NCBI GenBank assembly: GCA_950022655.1
Contig: OX465584.1
Span: 31,190,988-31,254,987 of the forward strand
Length of the DNA: 64,000 nt
Direction: 5' to 3'
Origin: Alentia gelatinosa
Taxonomy: Eukaryota; Annelida; Polychaeta; Phyllodocida; Polynoidae
The notes under the pieces were generated by a model. It was given only the letters and a program-made list of their open reading frames with translations. It ran no database searches and was not told where the DNA came from. Every line of letters begins with the position of its first letter. Within the stretch, counting starts at the first letter, position 1. This document shows positions 12,752 through 25,720 of the stretch, piece after piece. A program made the position numbers and the translations under genes.

Positions 12752-13174
12752 GGGGGTGCGTCCACCAACCACGACAAGGCTGCGACAACGGCTTTCCGAC
12801 AAGGTCCACGACAGCTCTACGATTGGAAGCCTTGTCGTAGCCTTGTCGTGGTTGGTGGACCACAGTTCCCGACAAGAGGCTACGACAAGGCCACGACATG
12901 CTGCGACATGAAGCTTGTCGGGGGCCTGTCGGGGGCCCTCCAACAAGGTTATGACAAAATCGAACATGTTCGATTTTGGAGCCGTGTCGTGGCATGTCGT
13001 GGCGTGTCACAGAGGTCTACGATAGAATATTTAGGTGGAGCCTGCACTTCCCGACAGGCTGCGACAAGGGCTCACGACAGCTCCCCTCCTCACGACAAGG
13101 CTGCGACAAGGAGCCGATAGGAACTTTCTTGTCGGCGCGTGTCGGAGCCTTGTCGTGGTTGGTGGACGCCCCTC
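12752..13174. mobile_element. MITE with TAA target duplication, PIF/Harbinger-like
   Basis: A 423-bp element bounded by inverted repeats. The left end is ggggtgcgtccaccaaccac gacaaggc, and the right end is its near-exact complement (gccttgtcgtggttggtgga ending cgcccctc). TAA flanks both sides (12749-12751 and 13175-13177), the 3-bp TWA duplication typical of PIF/Harbinger transposons. The interior is packed with variants of cgacaagg and cttgtcgtgg in both directions and is centred on a perfect 22-bp palindrome (12956-12977). It is more GC-rich than its flanks and non-coding. Confidence 0.8.
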
Positions 13175-14143
13175 TAACTGTGGCGTGGCAAAACTTGCGT
13201 CAGCTGTGTATTGGGATGTGTCATTTGTGCTTCGGCTTTGGTGGGTACTTGGTCTTAACTCCCCAATCTAACAAACCACTCATCTTGATCTTGAAGAAAT
13301 CATCCCAATACGATCAGATATCATCTACTGAATAAGATAATCAACCTTGAGTTAGGCAAAGTTATGACTATTGTAATGAAACCTCATGAGGTTAGTTTTG
13401 AACATCAACCATGAGTCATCTGCCATAGTATTCATTATCTTACCCCTGGCACAAGTTTAGCCATATAAATATAACCCTATATACAATCATGACCCCACCT
13501 CTAATCTTTACAGTAGACATAATCCAAACCTTACCTTTGGTACAACACATAGCCAATTCCCTAGCAATACCTGCTAGTTTGCTTAAAAAAATCAATACAC
13601 TCAGTGTTTAAGGAGATATCAGGAACGAGAGAAATGTCACGGGCACTCATGTCCTGGTGGATTTCCTGACACCCTAAAAATGGCTATGTTCGTACTGCCA
13701 CTACTAGACCTTGATTCTCCGCTAGCCTTCCTTCCTGTCACTACCTCTTCATCAGAGTGACAAGCTCTGTCCCCCAAGGCAGTTCTGAAAGCAGCAATTG
13801 CCTCCTTTAGGTTTTATGTAAGTCGTCACGAGAATAAGGCTGTGGCGTGCTTCAGGCGGTCAGAACTCCATGGTCAAAAGGCCACTCCTTTACTAACACC
13901 TCAAGGCGGCCAAAGCCAACTTATAGACGTGAAGGTCAAGCTTGAGAACCTTTACTCGACCCCACAATTCTTCCTGACAAGGAAACTATGTCCAAGTCGA
14001 GAATGAGTCTAACCGATTAGGAAAAATTCCGTGTCTGGTACCTGAAAAATTAATCTTATAAATTCGCTTTCATGATGCACCATCATATATGTATAGAAGT
14101 GCAAAATATGAATTTACACCAAAATAGATGGGGCAAATTAGAT
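13175..14143. other. Gene-free stretch
   Basis: No exon, repeat or RNA gene recognised in roughly 970 bp of unremarkable sequence. Confidence 0.5.
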
Positions 14144-14220
14144 CTTCTACTCCTCCTCCTCCTGTTCCTCCTCCTCCTTCTCCTCCTCTTCCTCCCCTCC
14201 TCCTCTTCCTCCTCCTCCTG
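14144..14220. repeat. (TCC)n-rich polypyrimidine tract
   Basis: About 75 bp of imperfect CTC/TCC triplets with almost no purines on the plus strand. A mirror-type tract like this can form triplex DNA. Frames through it (Gly/Arg-rich on the minus strand) are artefacts. Confidence 0.9.
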
Positions 14221-15944
14221 TAGAACATTGTCGTAATATGATGAGAGATCATGAAAACGAAATATATAAAATAAGAATCAGAATAGAATTGGAAATAGTA
14301 ATAAGGTAGTATATATTCATGGATGTTGTCTAATAAGTGCAAAATATCACAGCTATCCTCATAACTACCAAGCATCTGCCTCGTTCAGCCAGTCTCTCTG
14401 TAATAGAATCTATAACAAATGATATCACAGCTTGCCATTGTATCAATCTAGATATTGCTCCCAGGGACTCTTAATATAGAAAGATACTTGCTTTAGCAAC
14501 CACCAATCCCACCGCGAGTCATGAAAGTGGCGCCATCTACATCCGGATAAACACAGGATCCGAATTGCCCCCATTCCCGCTAGAGGCTCTGCAGCAGCTA
14601 AATGTTCCAGACGTCATTTCTAATCCCCTCACGGTCGATGGGGCTGTTGCTGGAGGTCCCGACAGGCACTGTTTTTTCTCCAACTTAGTAAACTAGCAAA
14701 TCGATAAAGGCTACTACTGACAGGCATGCAGCAGCTTATCTAAAGAGCAAATCGATATGTCCCCACTATCGACACTGTGACATAACCACCGATGAAAATA
14801 GATGGTCGTGCTTTCTCCTACAATCTGGGTGTGTATTGGTGATGTATGTATACATAATGGACGCCATGCATAATGATACAGGATTTATACCACCTCATGC
14901 ATATCACAGGGGAATATTCCTCCACCCATCCAGATGATTATTACATCCAAATCTGGAGAGCATAGCTGTGGGTTTTCTGATCTATCTGTCTCATGTTCCT
15001 TTGATGAAATCATCTCTAAGAATCAAGCCAAGACCTTGTCACCCTGGCACTATATATCAATGTGATAGTTACATGAAGAACATCAACGAGAGATATCACA
15101 TAGGAATCTGCAGAACACTTTCTATATGCCGCACAGTAATATATATCCTGTGAATTAGAATGAACAGGGTTTTTGGTATTTGATGTGATATTTTCATCAT
15201 TCTACAATGATATCGCAGATAATATTTTAGTTGCAATAACTACCTTCCATAGGTAACTACAACATACTCCCAATGAGCTATACACCTGTATGGCCTTGTT
15301 AATTTCCTATGATTAATTATCAGACAATTAAAACTATATACAGGGACTTGTTGCTCTGAAGTAAATTTACATGTGTCTAAGAAAGCAATTGACAAAACAA
15401 TGTACATGCTATATATGCATGCATTTCAGGTAATGATTGGATACTTAGGTAAAAGATACAGTCACATTGGCTGACTTCGGAAAATGTAACCTTTATCCTT
15501 CTAATTATTTCTGCATTTCTGTTTTGACATGAGGGGAGGATGGCAGACTATGAGGGGTGTTCTAAGTACATAATGTTATTCTTTGAATATATTTTTGGTT
15601 GTGATTGGAAGCTGACTTGATGCTTCTGGCCAATGTTATATCACCTGCAGTATCAATGCCGCTTCACACTGCCTAGAAAGCCTACCCTTGATATTCCCTG
15701 CGGTGGCCTCTGTATTTTGTCAAGACCCACTACTTCCTTTTCAACTACCATGGCTGGCCGTCGTTTTGCGTAGAAGGCTGTGCATACTTCTTGCATCCGT
15801 TTATTTGGTTTCAAAATGTTTATAAGTTGAGGAGACAGGGATCTCCCGACAGATGTGTGTAAAGGTTGATTTCGGAGAGGCACGCAAATGGTATATACAC
15901 AATATTACCATGATTTCGATCTGAGTGGCCGTATTCTCCGTGTA
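14221..15944. other. Gene-free stretch
   Basis: Nothing supportable. A 76-codon minus-strand frame (15653-15883) has no recognisable motif. Confidence 0.5.
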
Positions 15945-16125
15945 GTTGACGCGTAGTAAAACTCCAAGCGATAGCGAGGAGTATTCCTATAATGTCCATC
16001 AGGTGGCCCCAAAACCGGTATTCTCCTAGGAGATTCCGGAGGTCCGTATTCTACTCAGTAGCGATCTGGAGTCTCCATAGGCTTAGAATGGAGACTCTGT
16101 ATTGGTTGGGTAATAAATATGTAAA
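15945..16125. repeat. Dispersed repeat family B, copy 1
   Basis: Two blocks recur at 29887-30165. The first is a start block (acgcgtagtaaaactcca, then gcgatagcgag). The second is an end block made of an inverted repeat (agtctccat ... atggagact) followed by ctgtattgg and taataaat. The spacing differs because the 29.9-kb copy carries extra sequence between the blocks. Non-coding; class unknown. Confidence 0.55.
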
Positions 16126-17959
16126 TGATCGGGGACCATGAAATTCTGGGAATTTACAGCATCACATTTTTGAAGCACTTATTTATGTTAACGAAAGACC
16201 AGAGAAATTCAAATAGCCAATATTGTGCTTCCTCCATTCCGAAAATATTTCTGAATTGCGGTAATACCTGATTATTAATATTCGATTTATTTTCTTTCTT
16301 TCAGGTAAGAAATCTCCCAAGAATGCTGGTAATACGACAATGGTATTTAGACTACTAAAGTGGGTAAGCTGTCCTTACAATTGAATTAGATTTGACATCA
16401 TAATTACGTGAATGATGTTATTGCTTTTCATATCCATCCGCATTACGACATTTTTGGATGAGATTATATGCCAAGCTATTTTTTTTACATAAAGATAAAT
16501 ATATGTTATGAATAGGTTTATATACAAATCTCGTTTATGAAAGAAAAATATAGTACAAATATACAAATATATAGAACCATATCCGTGCAATGAATTTAGA
16601 TAGTAGTTGAGAGGCATGACCTATTCTATATTTTGTACGCTAATTGTCATCTCATACACTAGGTTTATATGAACTTCCTTAATGACTATGGATTTAACTC
16701 AAAATGCTGCATCTATATGTTTGTTGTTGAATTATAAATGACATACGGCTCATGTATACATAAATGCAGTCATCACGTTTTCTTATATTAAGTCTACCCC
16801 ACCACTCAGAATTGATCCCTACTCAGGTAGCCTTCTGATAAAGCATTGGACAGTGCTACCGACCACTCTTTTACCCCTGACTTACCAAAGCGCCCAGGTG
16901 ACATTTGTAAACAGCGTGTGCCTTGTGCATATTGATCCTTTCTTTGGATCCTCCGGCGACCTTTCTAGGGACCCGCGGATCGCTTACAATGAATAACAGC
17001 TTTGGGCGGAGGGTATACTGCCAGGTATCGGGTGTCTCCTTCTCTGGCCCGAGCCCCCGGACTCAAAGCATGGCCTCCCCCGACAGCAGAAAGCCCCCGG
17101 GAACTGATATGATGCATTGCCTGTTCCCATGGAAACGCAACGCCCGCGGTGGCGCCACCGATCAGTCTGAGTTGACAGAGCGTGTCCGATCATAGGTGAC
17201 CAAGGCCTATGGAAACATGCCCCTAAATCCACGCCGAAGTCTGATATCTATGCACTAGGCGGGACCTTTAGGATCCTGGCCTAGTTGGGATTCCCTGGAA
17301 GCGTCTAACTGTTTGCTGTGTTCAGCTGTATGTCTTGAACTTCCGGTTGGCTCTCCCGCGCAGGACGTGTCCGTGATGGCTGTAGCGGCGGCGCTGTGTC
17401 CACCGGGACCACGAGGGGCTCAAGAAATCACCCCATACTGCTGCTGCCACCTGGACCAGGAATTTATCTTTCCTCCCTGAAGGATAAATGACATCATCAA
17501 TCAGAAGAAATGCCCTATCAAAGGACAGCGCGGATGTTCTTTTAAAATCCATTAGATTTGTAGAAAACGGTAAACGGCCATTCCAGCATTAATGGAAACA
17601 TGGACATCATTGGGTATTTGGCGCGATGGCTGTAGCACCCCAGAGTTGCAGAAACGCCACTATCGCCGAGCAAAATACTCATTCTTGTCCTTGAGATACT
17701 GCGGAAATACTGCGGCTTTGCAGTAGCCACGCCCCATAGAATACACGGGCGTACCCAGGGGGAACAAAATTTTCCCAATGATGGTCTGTTCCCGTCTGTA
17801 AACACGCTGTTTTGAATCTTGTTTCTATCTATCACGGTTAAAAACGTTGTGGTGATATTCACGAATGGGCTATTTCCACATAGAAAACATATTGGCAAAG
17901 ATATTGAAACCTATGATGGGGGGCTAGGGAGCACATACTTGGGGGATAAATATAGGGTA
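16126..17959. other. Gene-free stretch with GC-rich islet 16930-17450
   Basis: AT-rich sequence surrounds an islet of higher GC and CpG content. The islet includes an RFX-half-site-like gttcccatggaaac near 17127 and an ETS-like acttccgg near 17340. It may be a regulatory element. The overlapping short frames on both strands do not look coding. Confidence 0.35.
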
Positions 17960-19435
17960 TTCCCAGGTGTGCCCCCTCCCTTCTAAAAAGACAATTGCCA
18001 CTATGTGCTCTTGTTACCATGTCATTCAACAAAGCAACTATGTTCCTAAACTATGTTCAGGGGCTTTGCCCTCTGGACCATTAATAAAGAGGTATTTTGT
18101 CCCTGGACCCCTTACAATTCTCTCCGGGAATCCTCTATACACACTTTTAAATCTTTTTAAATCTTTTCTATTTAAATGGGTATGATAAACGTCAATGGGC
18201 CATTTTCAGATAAAAAACAACAACAACATCTTGACATCCATATTGACTCCCTTGTTTCAGTGTTATTCAATCAAGCAACTATGTCACCAGAGAAGATTAT
18301 CAAATCTATAAAAGCTAAGCACTTTGGGCGGTTGGCTTTACCTCCTGGACCCCCAATGAGATCCTTTTCTCCTGCAATAATCCTAAGCAGTTTAAAGTGT
18401 GTAACGACCCCCCCCCCCCCCCCCAAACCAAATTCTAGATACAGCATCTAAAGTCCCAGCGCCCCTCCCAGGTGGAGCTTTGCTGCTGGACCCTGCAAAT
18501 CTTTTCAGCTAGCCTGAGGTGTCTGCCCCCCCCCCCCCCCACCTCTATGAAACAAAATGCTGGGAATAGGTTGTATGATCCAAGTGTTTCCGAAGTTTTG
18601 CCCCCCCCCCCCCCCCCACCCCGACCCCCAGATGTCTTTTTTTCACTGGACTCCTGACAATCTCCCCAGGTAGTCTCAGGTGTGTAAAGCTTCCCCAAAA
18701 TAAAATCCAGGGTATAGCTCTCATAAGTATAAAATCCAAATGGTCCCAGGGGTTTGCCTGCTAAACATAGGGGACGCAACCCCACTCCTGGAAATAAGCT
18801 TGTATAATCTTCAATGTCCAGGGGATCCCAGGGGGATCCCAGGAAGGCCTATATTATTAGATCTCTGGCAATCTTCCCAGCTAGTTTCAGGTTGACATCT
18901 CCCCCTCCCTGAAACAAAAACCTGGGGACAGCTCGTAATATCCAAATGTTTCCTGGCTCATAATCCAAGTTCGTATGTAGGCTTCACCCCTTGGACCCCT
19001 TGGAGGGGCTTTGCTGCTAGAACCCAGAAATATTCTCAGGTAGCCTATAATGTATAACCCCCGTCCCTGAAACAAAATCCTGGATACAGATTGCATATAA
19101 TCCAAGTTCTTCTAGGGGCTCTGCCCCCTGGACCCCCAGGAGGGGCTTTGCTGCGAGACTCCTGGCAATATTCCCAGATAGACCAAAATGTGTAACCGCG
19201 ATCGCTAAAACAAAAACCTGGGTACAGCTTGTATAATCTCTAAGATTCAAGTTCCTCTGGGGGCTGCGCTTCCTTGGACCTCAGGAGGAGCTTTGGTGCT
19301 GGATCCATGGCAACATTACCCCTGAGTCCTGTATACAGATTGTATAATCTAAACAATCCAAGTGTGTCAAGGGCTTTGCCCCAGTGTCCCTCTGGGGCTT
19401 CTTAGCATGCCCCCTGCCAATCTTCAGAGGTGTGT
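17960..19435. repeat. Degenerate ~140-bp tandem array with poly-C tracts
   Basis: A decayed unit recurs along the region: gaggggctttgctgctgga, then a cccaggtagcct-like block, a tgtgtaac block, poly-C or cccctccctg, aaacaaaatcctggg, and acagcttgtataatcc. Clear anchors (gctttgctgc and variants) fall at about 19006, 19146 and 19289, giving a period near 140 bp, with a weaker one at 18477. Units left of 18400 are more diverged but share attcaa, aagcaactatgt and ctggacccc blocks. C runs of roughly 14-17 occur near 18411, 18526 and 18601. Pro- or Gly-rich frames through it are artefacts. Confidence 0.8.
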
Positions 19436-22400
19436 CTGGGTTCGCCCGTGGAATACGGTCATTTCGAATAGCATCATTCTACATAATAAGAAAATGTTTG
19501 CCAGGGCTTTCTGATCAATAGAGTATTTCTCCAAGTTCAAACATGTACAATCCTAATCAGGTGGTTGTTATTCCAAACACGTTTTGTGGGGTAATTCTTT
19601 GGTTAGATAATATAAAGAACATGGAAACATATTTTATCTTTACTCTCGCATATTCTGTTATAATGCAATGTTTTCTGTCATTGAATCTATTTCAAGCTGC
19701 TACTAAAATTATGACTACCTCTACTACGCAACAATAACAACAATGCCACACACAATGTTCCAAAATATGGCGTCCTCTGGTGGCATTGGGACCAATCAAT
19801 CGCTATTGTTCTCGTTATGTCGTCTGATCTCGTCCCATCGCGAGATAAATGCGTTTTGCGCGGTGGCCGCCAGGGGCCCAAACCACGGTAGACGCTATCG
19901 AATCGAGACCGACTCGCCGCATATCGCGCCAGTCAGATTGGATTTGTGAAATATTTCCCTTCATGTAGCAGCAGAGACCGGGTCGATAACCCGCCTCTTG
20001 CTGGCATGAGACGGGTTTTTGATGTGGCTGTATTAATACTTTCTGTTTTTGAATGATATCATAGTAAACAATAACGGAGCAAGATATGCGTTTCGTGAGA
20101 TTAAAAGCAGTGTCACCTTCAGAACGCTATGTGCATGCGTGACAGTATACGTGAGGTTCTCAGTTAAATGTCGTCTGCGAATTTTCCCGCCAATGTTCAA
20201 CTGCAATCCAATTTCCACAAGTACAGATGGCTTCTTCAGATGTCAGGTAAATCAAAGGCCAAGGATTTCTATATGGAAGACCATATTCACAGTTCAAAAT
20301 GAACCTACGGCAAAACTGAAACTCTATAACCTTGATTCATTGTCTTAACCATTTTGAGTTTGATAGACTTAACATTTTAAAGTATAAAAATTGATTGCCT
20401 TCAATAGGATATGGCCGTGAATGTTTAAACATGTTGACAAAGTATTGATTATAGCTTACGAGAATGATTAAATGATGTTGGGTTCCATATAAATATGCAT
20501 GAGCTGCTTGAATGAAGAACGGCTTACAGCTAACTGAAAGCCCCGAACATGGATATGATTCTAAACATCAATCTAGTTGGGTAATTCTAGCGATAGAATA
20601 TCATTGAGGGAATATTGTCGAATGTATTACATTTTCCATTCCTGCTGCACGACACATTCATTATACTTCAAATTTCCATTTACGTTTCGATCTAAAAGCA
20701 AAGAGAAGATAACGGGTCTCGTTTACAGAATGGATTACCGTTAAAGCTGAATTTGTCCTGGTGTATTCTCACAGTGTGTTACAAGCAAACTGCTCAATGT
20801 CGCCCCGGCATGTAGTTAGAGGCTACTGAATAGGGCCGTGATGGTCCGGCAAATGACTGTGTAAACCGGCCATAAACCCCGAGTGGTGTCCTTGTCGACG
20901 ATGAATACGGCCTGGGTCAGCTGCTGGCCTTTCCTTTGGACGCGTGATTGATGTGACCCAACAGGGAGCAGCTCGCCTTTTGAGCACATTGACGGTGTCT
21001 GTGAGTGCAGATTGACGACCTTCTGTTTGCCTGTGTGTCCGAGGTTGTCAGCATGATGTGGTTCCAGCTACTCATTCTTCCGTATACAAAGGCCTAGAGT
21101 GACCAAATATTATTCCACCTCTGTAATGTAGTCATCATTGAGTTAAGTCATGTCTATGCATATCGAGCTGAACGAGACAAACATATTCCTCACCTCCCCC
21201 CCCCCCCTCATGAGGAACATGCCTGAGATGTCCTTGTTTATAAACAAACACAAGCTGTGTATGGATATTATTCAAGTTTATGCTTACTGCTAACAGAATC
21301 GAATTCGCTAATCACTCTCATTCTCTTCGTTTTTTAAGGTCTAAATAACACTGTGTAAATACTCTCTACCCAATTGGTGACATAAAAGGGTACCCCTACC
21401 CACAGCTACAGACTGCGTTTAACTAAGGAATCAGCCACTGCATATCTCTCTAGTGTATGTACATGTTTAGAAAAAAAACAAGCTTGTTGCAAACCTTAAG
21501 GTTTGCCTTGTGATGCCTAATACTTTAACTCATCTTAATCCCTTGTACAGTTTTAGATACAGGTCAGGCACATTGAGAATGCTCGGCGGAGGGTGAAACA
21601 GACTGATGATTGTTCTTCGGTAGGAACCAAATGAGTAACAGATTTACATTGTATGCAGGTCAGATTTTCTCAGAATGTACAATTCAGACTTATAAGTCAA
21701 CACAAAACAAGACTGAGAGAATTTCATAGACATCTATCAAACAACTGTTATTCCTTTTAGAGCAACAGCTCAGCTGTATGTAGAAACTCAGTATACTCCA
21801 GCGGTTCGTTTTTTATACTTGTTATAGTAAAAGCAAAATTGTTCTATGGATTGTCCGAAAGATTTAAAACATGCTGTCGCTGGGAATACTGTCCAGTCCA
21901 ATCTTTTCAATGTACAAACAGAAGCTTCACAAATACGATAGAGTATGTGCTGGACTTTATATGTTCCAAATTTTGTTAAGTTGCTGTAGATATTAGCAGG
22001 TCTATGATATGATAAACTTTAACTCACAACTCAGAAAAAGAAAATTTAAGCATCACAAAATAATAAAACATTTTTTAAATTATCCACAACCAGTCTCTTT
22101 GGATAAATGAGTACACCTACATTAAGCTATAAGTCCCCAGTGTACTAGGCTACGTATTTTAGAAAATACTCATATCACAAATTCAATGTACTCTCAAGTC
22201 TGTTTTCTTATATATTTTCATGCTACAATGCACCACCGCTAATCTAATTATTCCTCACCAACACAAATTAAAAAAAATTGACATCCACTTAGACAAATGA
22301 CGTATCTTGAAGGGGAGTGATCCGAGCGGGCAGAAGTGTGTCTTTAATATGGCCGCCATGCATGGAGCTATGATATATTTGATGTATCACCCGTCCTTTC

Positions 22401-24143
22401 ATGTAGTTGTTTTAAGTCATCACTTTATCCTTAAACTTCATAACTTGAAGAGTTCATTACAAACAGTAGATGATAAATAGTAATGGCATATACACATGAG
22501 CTGTAGTCATAAAAGCGCCTAGGGCCGACCAAGAAAGTCTCGCCCTACGCCTTTATGAAACATGGCCCACCTTCTCGGTATTCCGCCAGGCACCTTGCTT
22601 GATGGAGCTCGATAGATACCAAGTAGGGAGGGTGAAGAGGGGCCCTACACTCTATAACCCTGATGAAGGGTCAGCAGGCTGGCGCACGGCGGGTCACGCT
22701 TCGGTGGAGGAAATTCATTACAGATCTCATTAGGTGGGTAAGATCGATCGTAACTAAGTCGCAGGCCGTCTCCGGTAAGCCGAGGAGCTGGTTGGGTTAT
22801 ATACGGGCAATGTAGGGTATGCGAGATGTGGAAGGAAACGCCTGCGAGGTCATGCCGTGGTCACGTGGGGCCTGGTGATGACCAGTGGAAGCCCGGTGAG
22901 GGGTTTGCACAGCCCCAAGGCATGCCTGGTCAATATGGGCCTCTTCGGAGTGTAGCTGTGTTCTAACCAGTTTGACCGTCACTGAATCCATGCATAATAC
23001 ATTATCTGTGGGAGACGCGTGACGCCGTCTACAGACCTGAGTGGTTATATATATGTACCATGGGGCCTCCATCTTGTCTTCCAGCTTCCAGTTTATTGGT
23101 CAATGGTTACACATGCGTAAGATGCGCAGTGATGCCTACAATCAAGAGGTGCAGTACTGTGGCTATATAAATCTGAAGTATATGCTTAAGAATAAGGCAG
23201 TTCTATGCTCTCATGAGACAGTCAAGTAAAATAGAATATTTGTACATTTACCTCCATTCCCACTATTCCTCCATTCCCACTGGCGCTTTTAGGGAACTCA
23301 CATAAAACTTGTTGTTCATATTCAAACTGGTATGTTGGGAACAAGTGATATGTTGTTTTCTTATAGCCATAGAGCAGCGCCGATTCCAACTCTTCGCTCC
23401 AAAGTTTAGTTGAATCTCCGATAACGTGACAGACACAAAGATTTCTCAACAGAAGTTTGAGTTGTTTAATTTTTCCATATTCCTCTCTATGTACCAATAC
23501 GAATGTCATCTAATAAGTGTCTTAGAGGACTAAAGCTATAGTTTAAACATATCATGGCCCTGTAGGGACTAGTCATCTCAAATAGAAAGCGCAGTTAATG
23601 TTGCCAAATATAACTTCTTAACTCATCCGGAGCCACAAGTAGTCGCATAAGAACCTACCTAGCTAACATTTGGGAAGTTTGACCAGTTAAACCTTTCTTT
23701 AGCATAAGTAGAGTTGTGTTTTAATAAGGTCATTCCCTGTGGTTTTGACTCCACTATTACGATCATGTGTGAGAAAAGGGACATTTTCAAGTTCAGTCAA
23801 TTCCTCCAAAGCATTCAGTTGATGCCTGTGTTATATATTGTTGATACGTTTAGAGACACGATTTCCATAGCCACGTCGTTCTTAAAATATTGTTGTCGAC
23901 AGAATTAATGTTATTTTCAGATCCCGTGCTTTATCTATTTGCTTTTAAAAATCTAGTGGTAAATTGTCACTCAATTGTCAGTCCGAAACAAAGTTCATCA
24001 TGTCGTAAAACGATTGAAACGCGCATCCAAATTAGATTTTTGTGTTTATATTAAAAGTCGGTTCCTTGATTAGGATTTGGGGAACCGCCGAAAGCGAATC
24101 GTGGTCAAGCACTCGGTAGGTGATGACGTGTTACAGCCTGGAG
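19436..24143. other. Gene-free stretch
   Basis: About 4.7 kb without a supportable exon. A CTCF-like site sits at 19772-19783 (minus strand). A moderately GC-rich part at 20800-21080 contains TGATTGATG (PBX/HOX-type) near 20945, and 22500-23040 is another GC-richer patch. A short C-run lies near 21199. A minus-strand frame at 23222-23509 is protein-like in composition but unsupported. Confidence 0.4.
19772..19783 (-). promoter_or_regulatory. CTCF-like motif
   Basis: The minus strand reads CCACCAGAGGAC, one mismatch from the CTCF core CCASYAGRKGGC. Motif only. Confidence 0.25.
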
Positions 24144-24680
24144 TGGGATTCACACGAAGAGACTCATGTACCTGAGACTGGTGTACTTCACACCTTTTCT
24201 CTAGTCTCAGACAATTCTCGTTTGGTAAAAAATTCTCATGGCTAAGTACTTTTATCAGTCTCAAGGAAAAATGGCGAATTTGATTCACATGGGAGGACAC
24301 ACCTGGTACATAATCTCAGACATAGTCACAGTGACCACTCACCTTGGGAGTCAATTACCCTTGATGTGAAGGGTGTTACAAACATGTAATTATGCTTGCT
24401 GGACTCCTATTGGCTAGGGCAGGTACATGGTCGCAGCAGGTCCATTTGTCTCACCAAAATGCCCCTATAGATTTTAAACATGTTTAAAGTCAAAATCTCA
24501 TGAGATTCTGTTCCTTGTTAGGGGTGATTGTCGCCGACAATTGCAAGGGAAAAAAGTTGTCTCAGCAAAATAGAACCCTGTCATTCACACGAGGAGATTG
24601 TGTTCCAGTACCAAATCTCAACAGGATTTGTCTCAGACAAACACTTTGTGAGGTACATGGATCCCACCGTGTGAATCCCA
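24144..24680 (+). mobile_element. Non-autonomous inverted-repeat element, family A, copy 2 (best preserved)
   Basis: A 537-bp element with perfect 13-bp termini TGGGATTCACACG and CGTGTGAATCCCA. The inverted match extends imperfectly to about 33 bp (gactcatgtacct on the left against aggtacatgga on the right). It aligns with 6075-6665 and, at its left end, with 8270-8345. A further internal start-like block (cattcacacgaggagattg) lies near 24593. I see no obvious target-site duplication, so the superfamily is undetermined. No coding capacity. Confidence 0.8.
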
Positions 24681-25489
24681 TTTAACGTCATATAGCTAAG
24701 CAAACATACCCCGTCAAATACCACCAGTCTACGTTTAATGGGGAAACATGTTACCCGAAACTACGATTTGGCGCGCTATTCATTTGACAGTCGTGCAACA
24801 TTTGTCAATTAGATTCATGAATCTTGTAATTCTATCCTGGGGCAGGTTACAGACAATATACCAGGGTGGAATTCCACTGGGCAATAATTAAATCTTTAGA
24901 GTTGGGCATAATCAAATAGGAATACTCATGGTCCTTTAGAGCAACAGCAAATTCACTCGAATATGGGTTGAGGGTTGGTGCTGTTATTTATCACCTCCCG
25001 AAATGACTTACACGTTACATGGTGCGACATCTGTAGCTGAACATTACAATTTTTTACAATTCACCGGAGTATTCATAGCACGTCGGAATAAAGCTATATC
25101 CTAGAGGCATTCTACAGTGCATTCTAAATATATATGTACATCTGCCATATCATATTGTGGTCAAGAGCAGCCGCCAGGGCAGTCTACTCAAATCATTTCT
25201 GTGTTACATAATAATTCATGAATGGCCATTTATTCTAAGACCCCCTTTTTGAAACATAAATGGACAGCCCAGGGGAATGTGGATTTATATAAAGATATAT
25301 GGGGTACGCCTCATGGAGTTGACGTCAGTGCCATGGGCATACCAGCACACAGGAATATTCTATTCGACTATGAGTCGGGGTTGGTTCTTCCGGTCACGTG
25401 ACACCCTGGCAACGCGGGTAGCTGGTGCATACAATGAAACGGCCTCCATTATTCTATAGAGGATTTCCTTTGTTTGCGAGCGTATGTAC
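24681..25489. other. Gene-free stretch
   Basis: No feature supported except a possible RFX X-box-like gtgacaccctggcaac near 25397-25412, next to a CACGTG-type E-box. Confidence 0.4.
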
Positions 25490-25720
25490 AGTTAAACCCT
25501 GCTTCCGGGACACAACGCTTAAAGGGACACCCCGGTAAGGGGAAATCTGTTCGGAATGGACAATTTTCGGAGATATACGAGTTTATTTTAACCCCGATTA
25601 AGGGGATACCCCCACTTGAGGGAACATCCCGCTTAAAGGAACAGTTATTTCATTATGAAATCCTTCATAGCCCCGGTTAAGGGAGCACTTTGGGGGAAAA
25701 CCTTAACAAATCTGACGGGA
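25490..25720. repeat. Dispersed repeat family C (TTAAAGGGAC motifs)
   Basis: Several imperfect copies of a short motif repeat in cis: cgcttaaagggacaccccg, ccccgattaaggggatac, cccgcttaaaggaacag, ccccggttaagggagc. Related blocks appear near 29445-29560 (cttaaaggaacg, accccgctcaaatggac) and 31945-31980 (cgcttaaagggacgtctccc). Decayed repetitive DNA, class unknown. Confidence 0.5.

Noticed and set aside
23222..23509. 95-codon minus frame with protein-like composition and a GAG|GTAAAT end
   Set aside because: The donor end lies in a short tandem repeat (cattcccactattcctc), no acceptor was found, and other frames are equally open.
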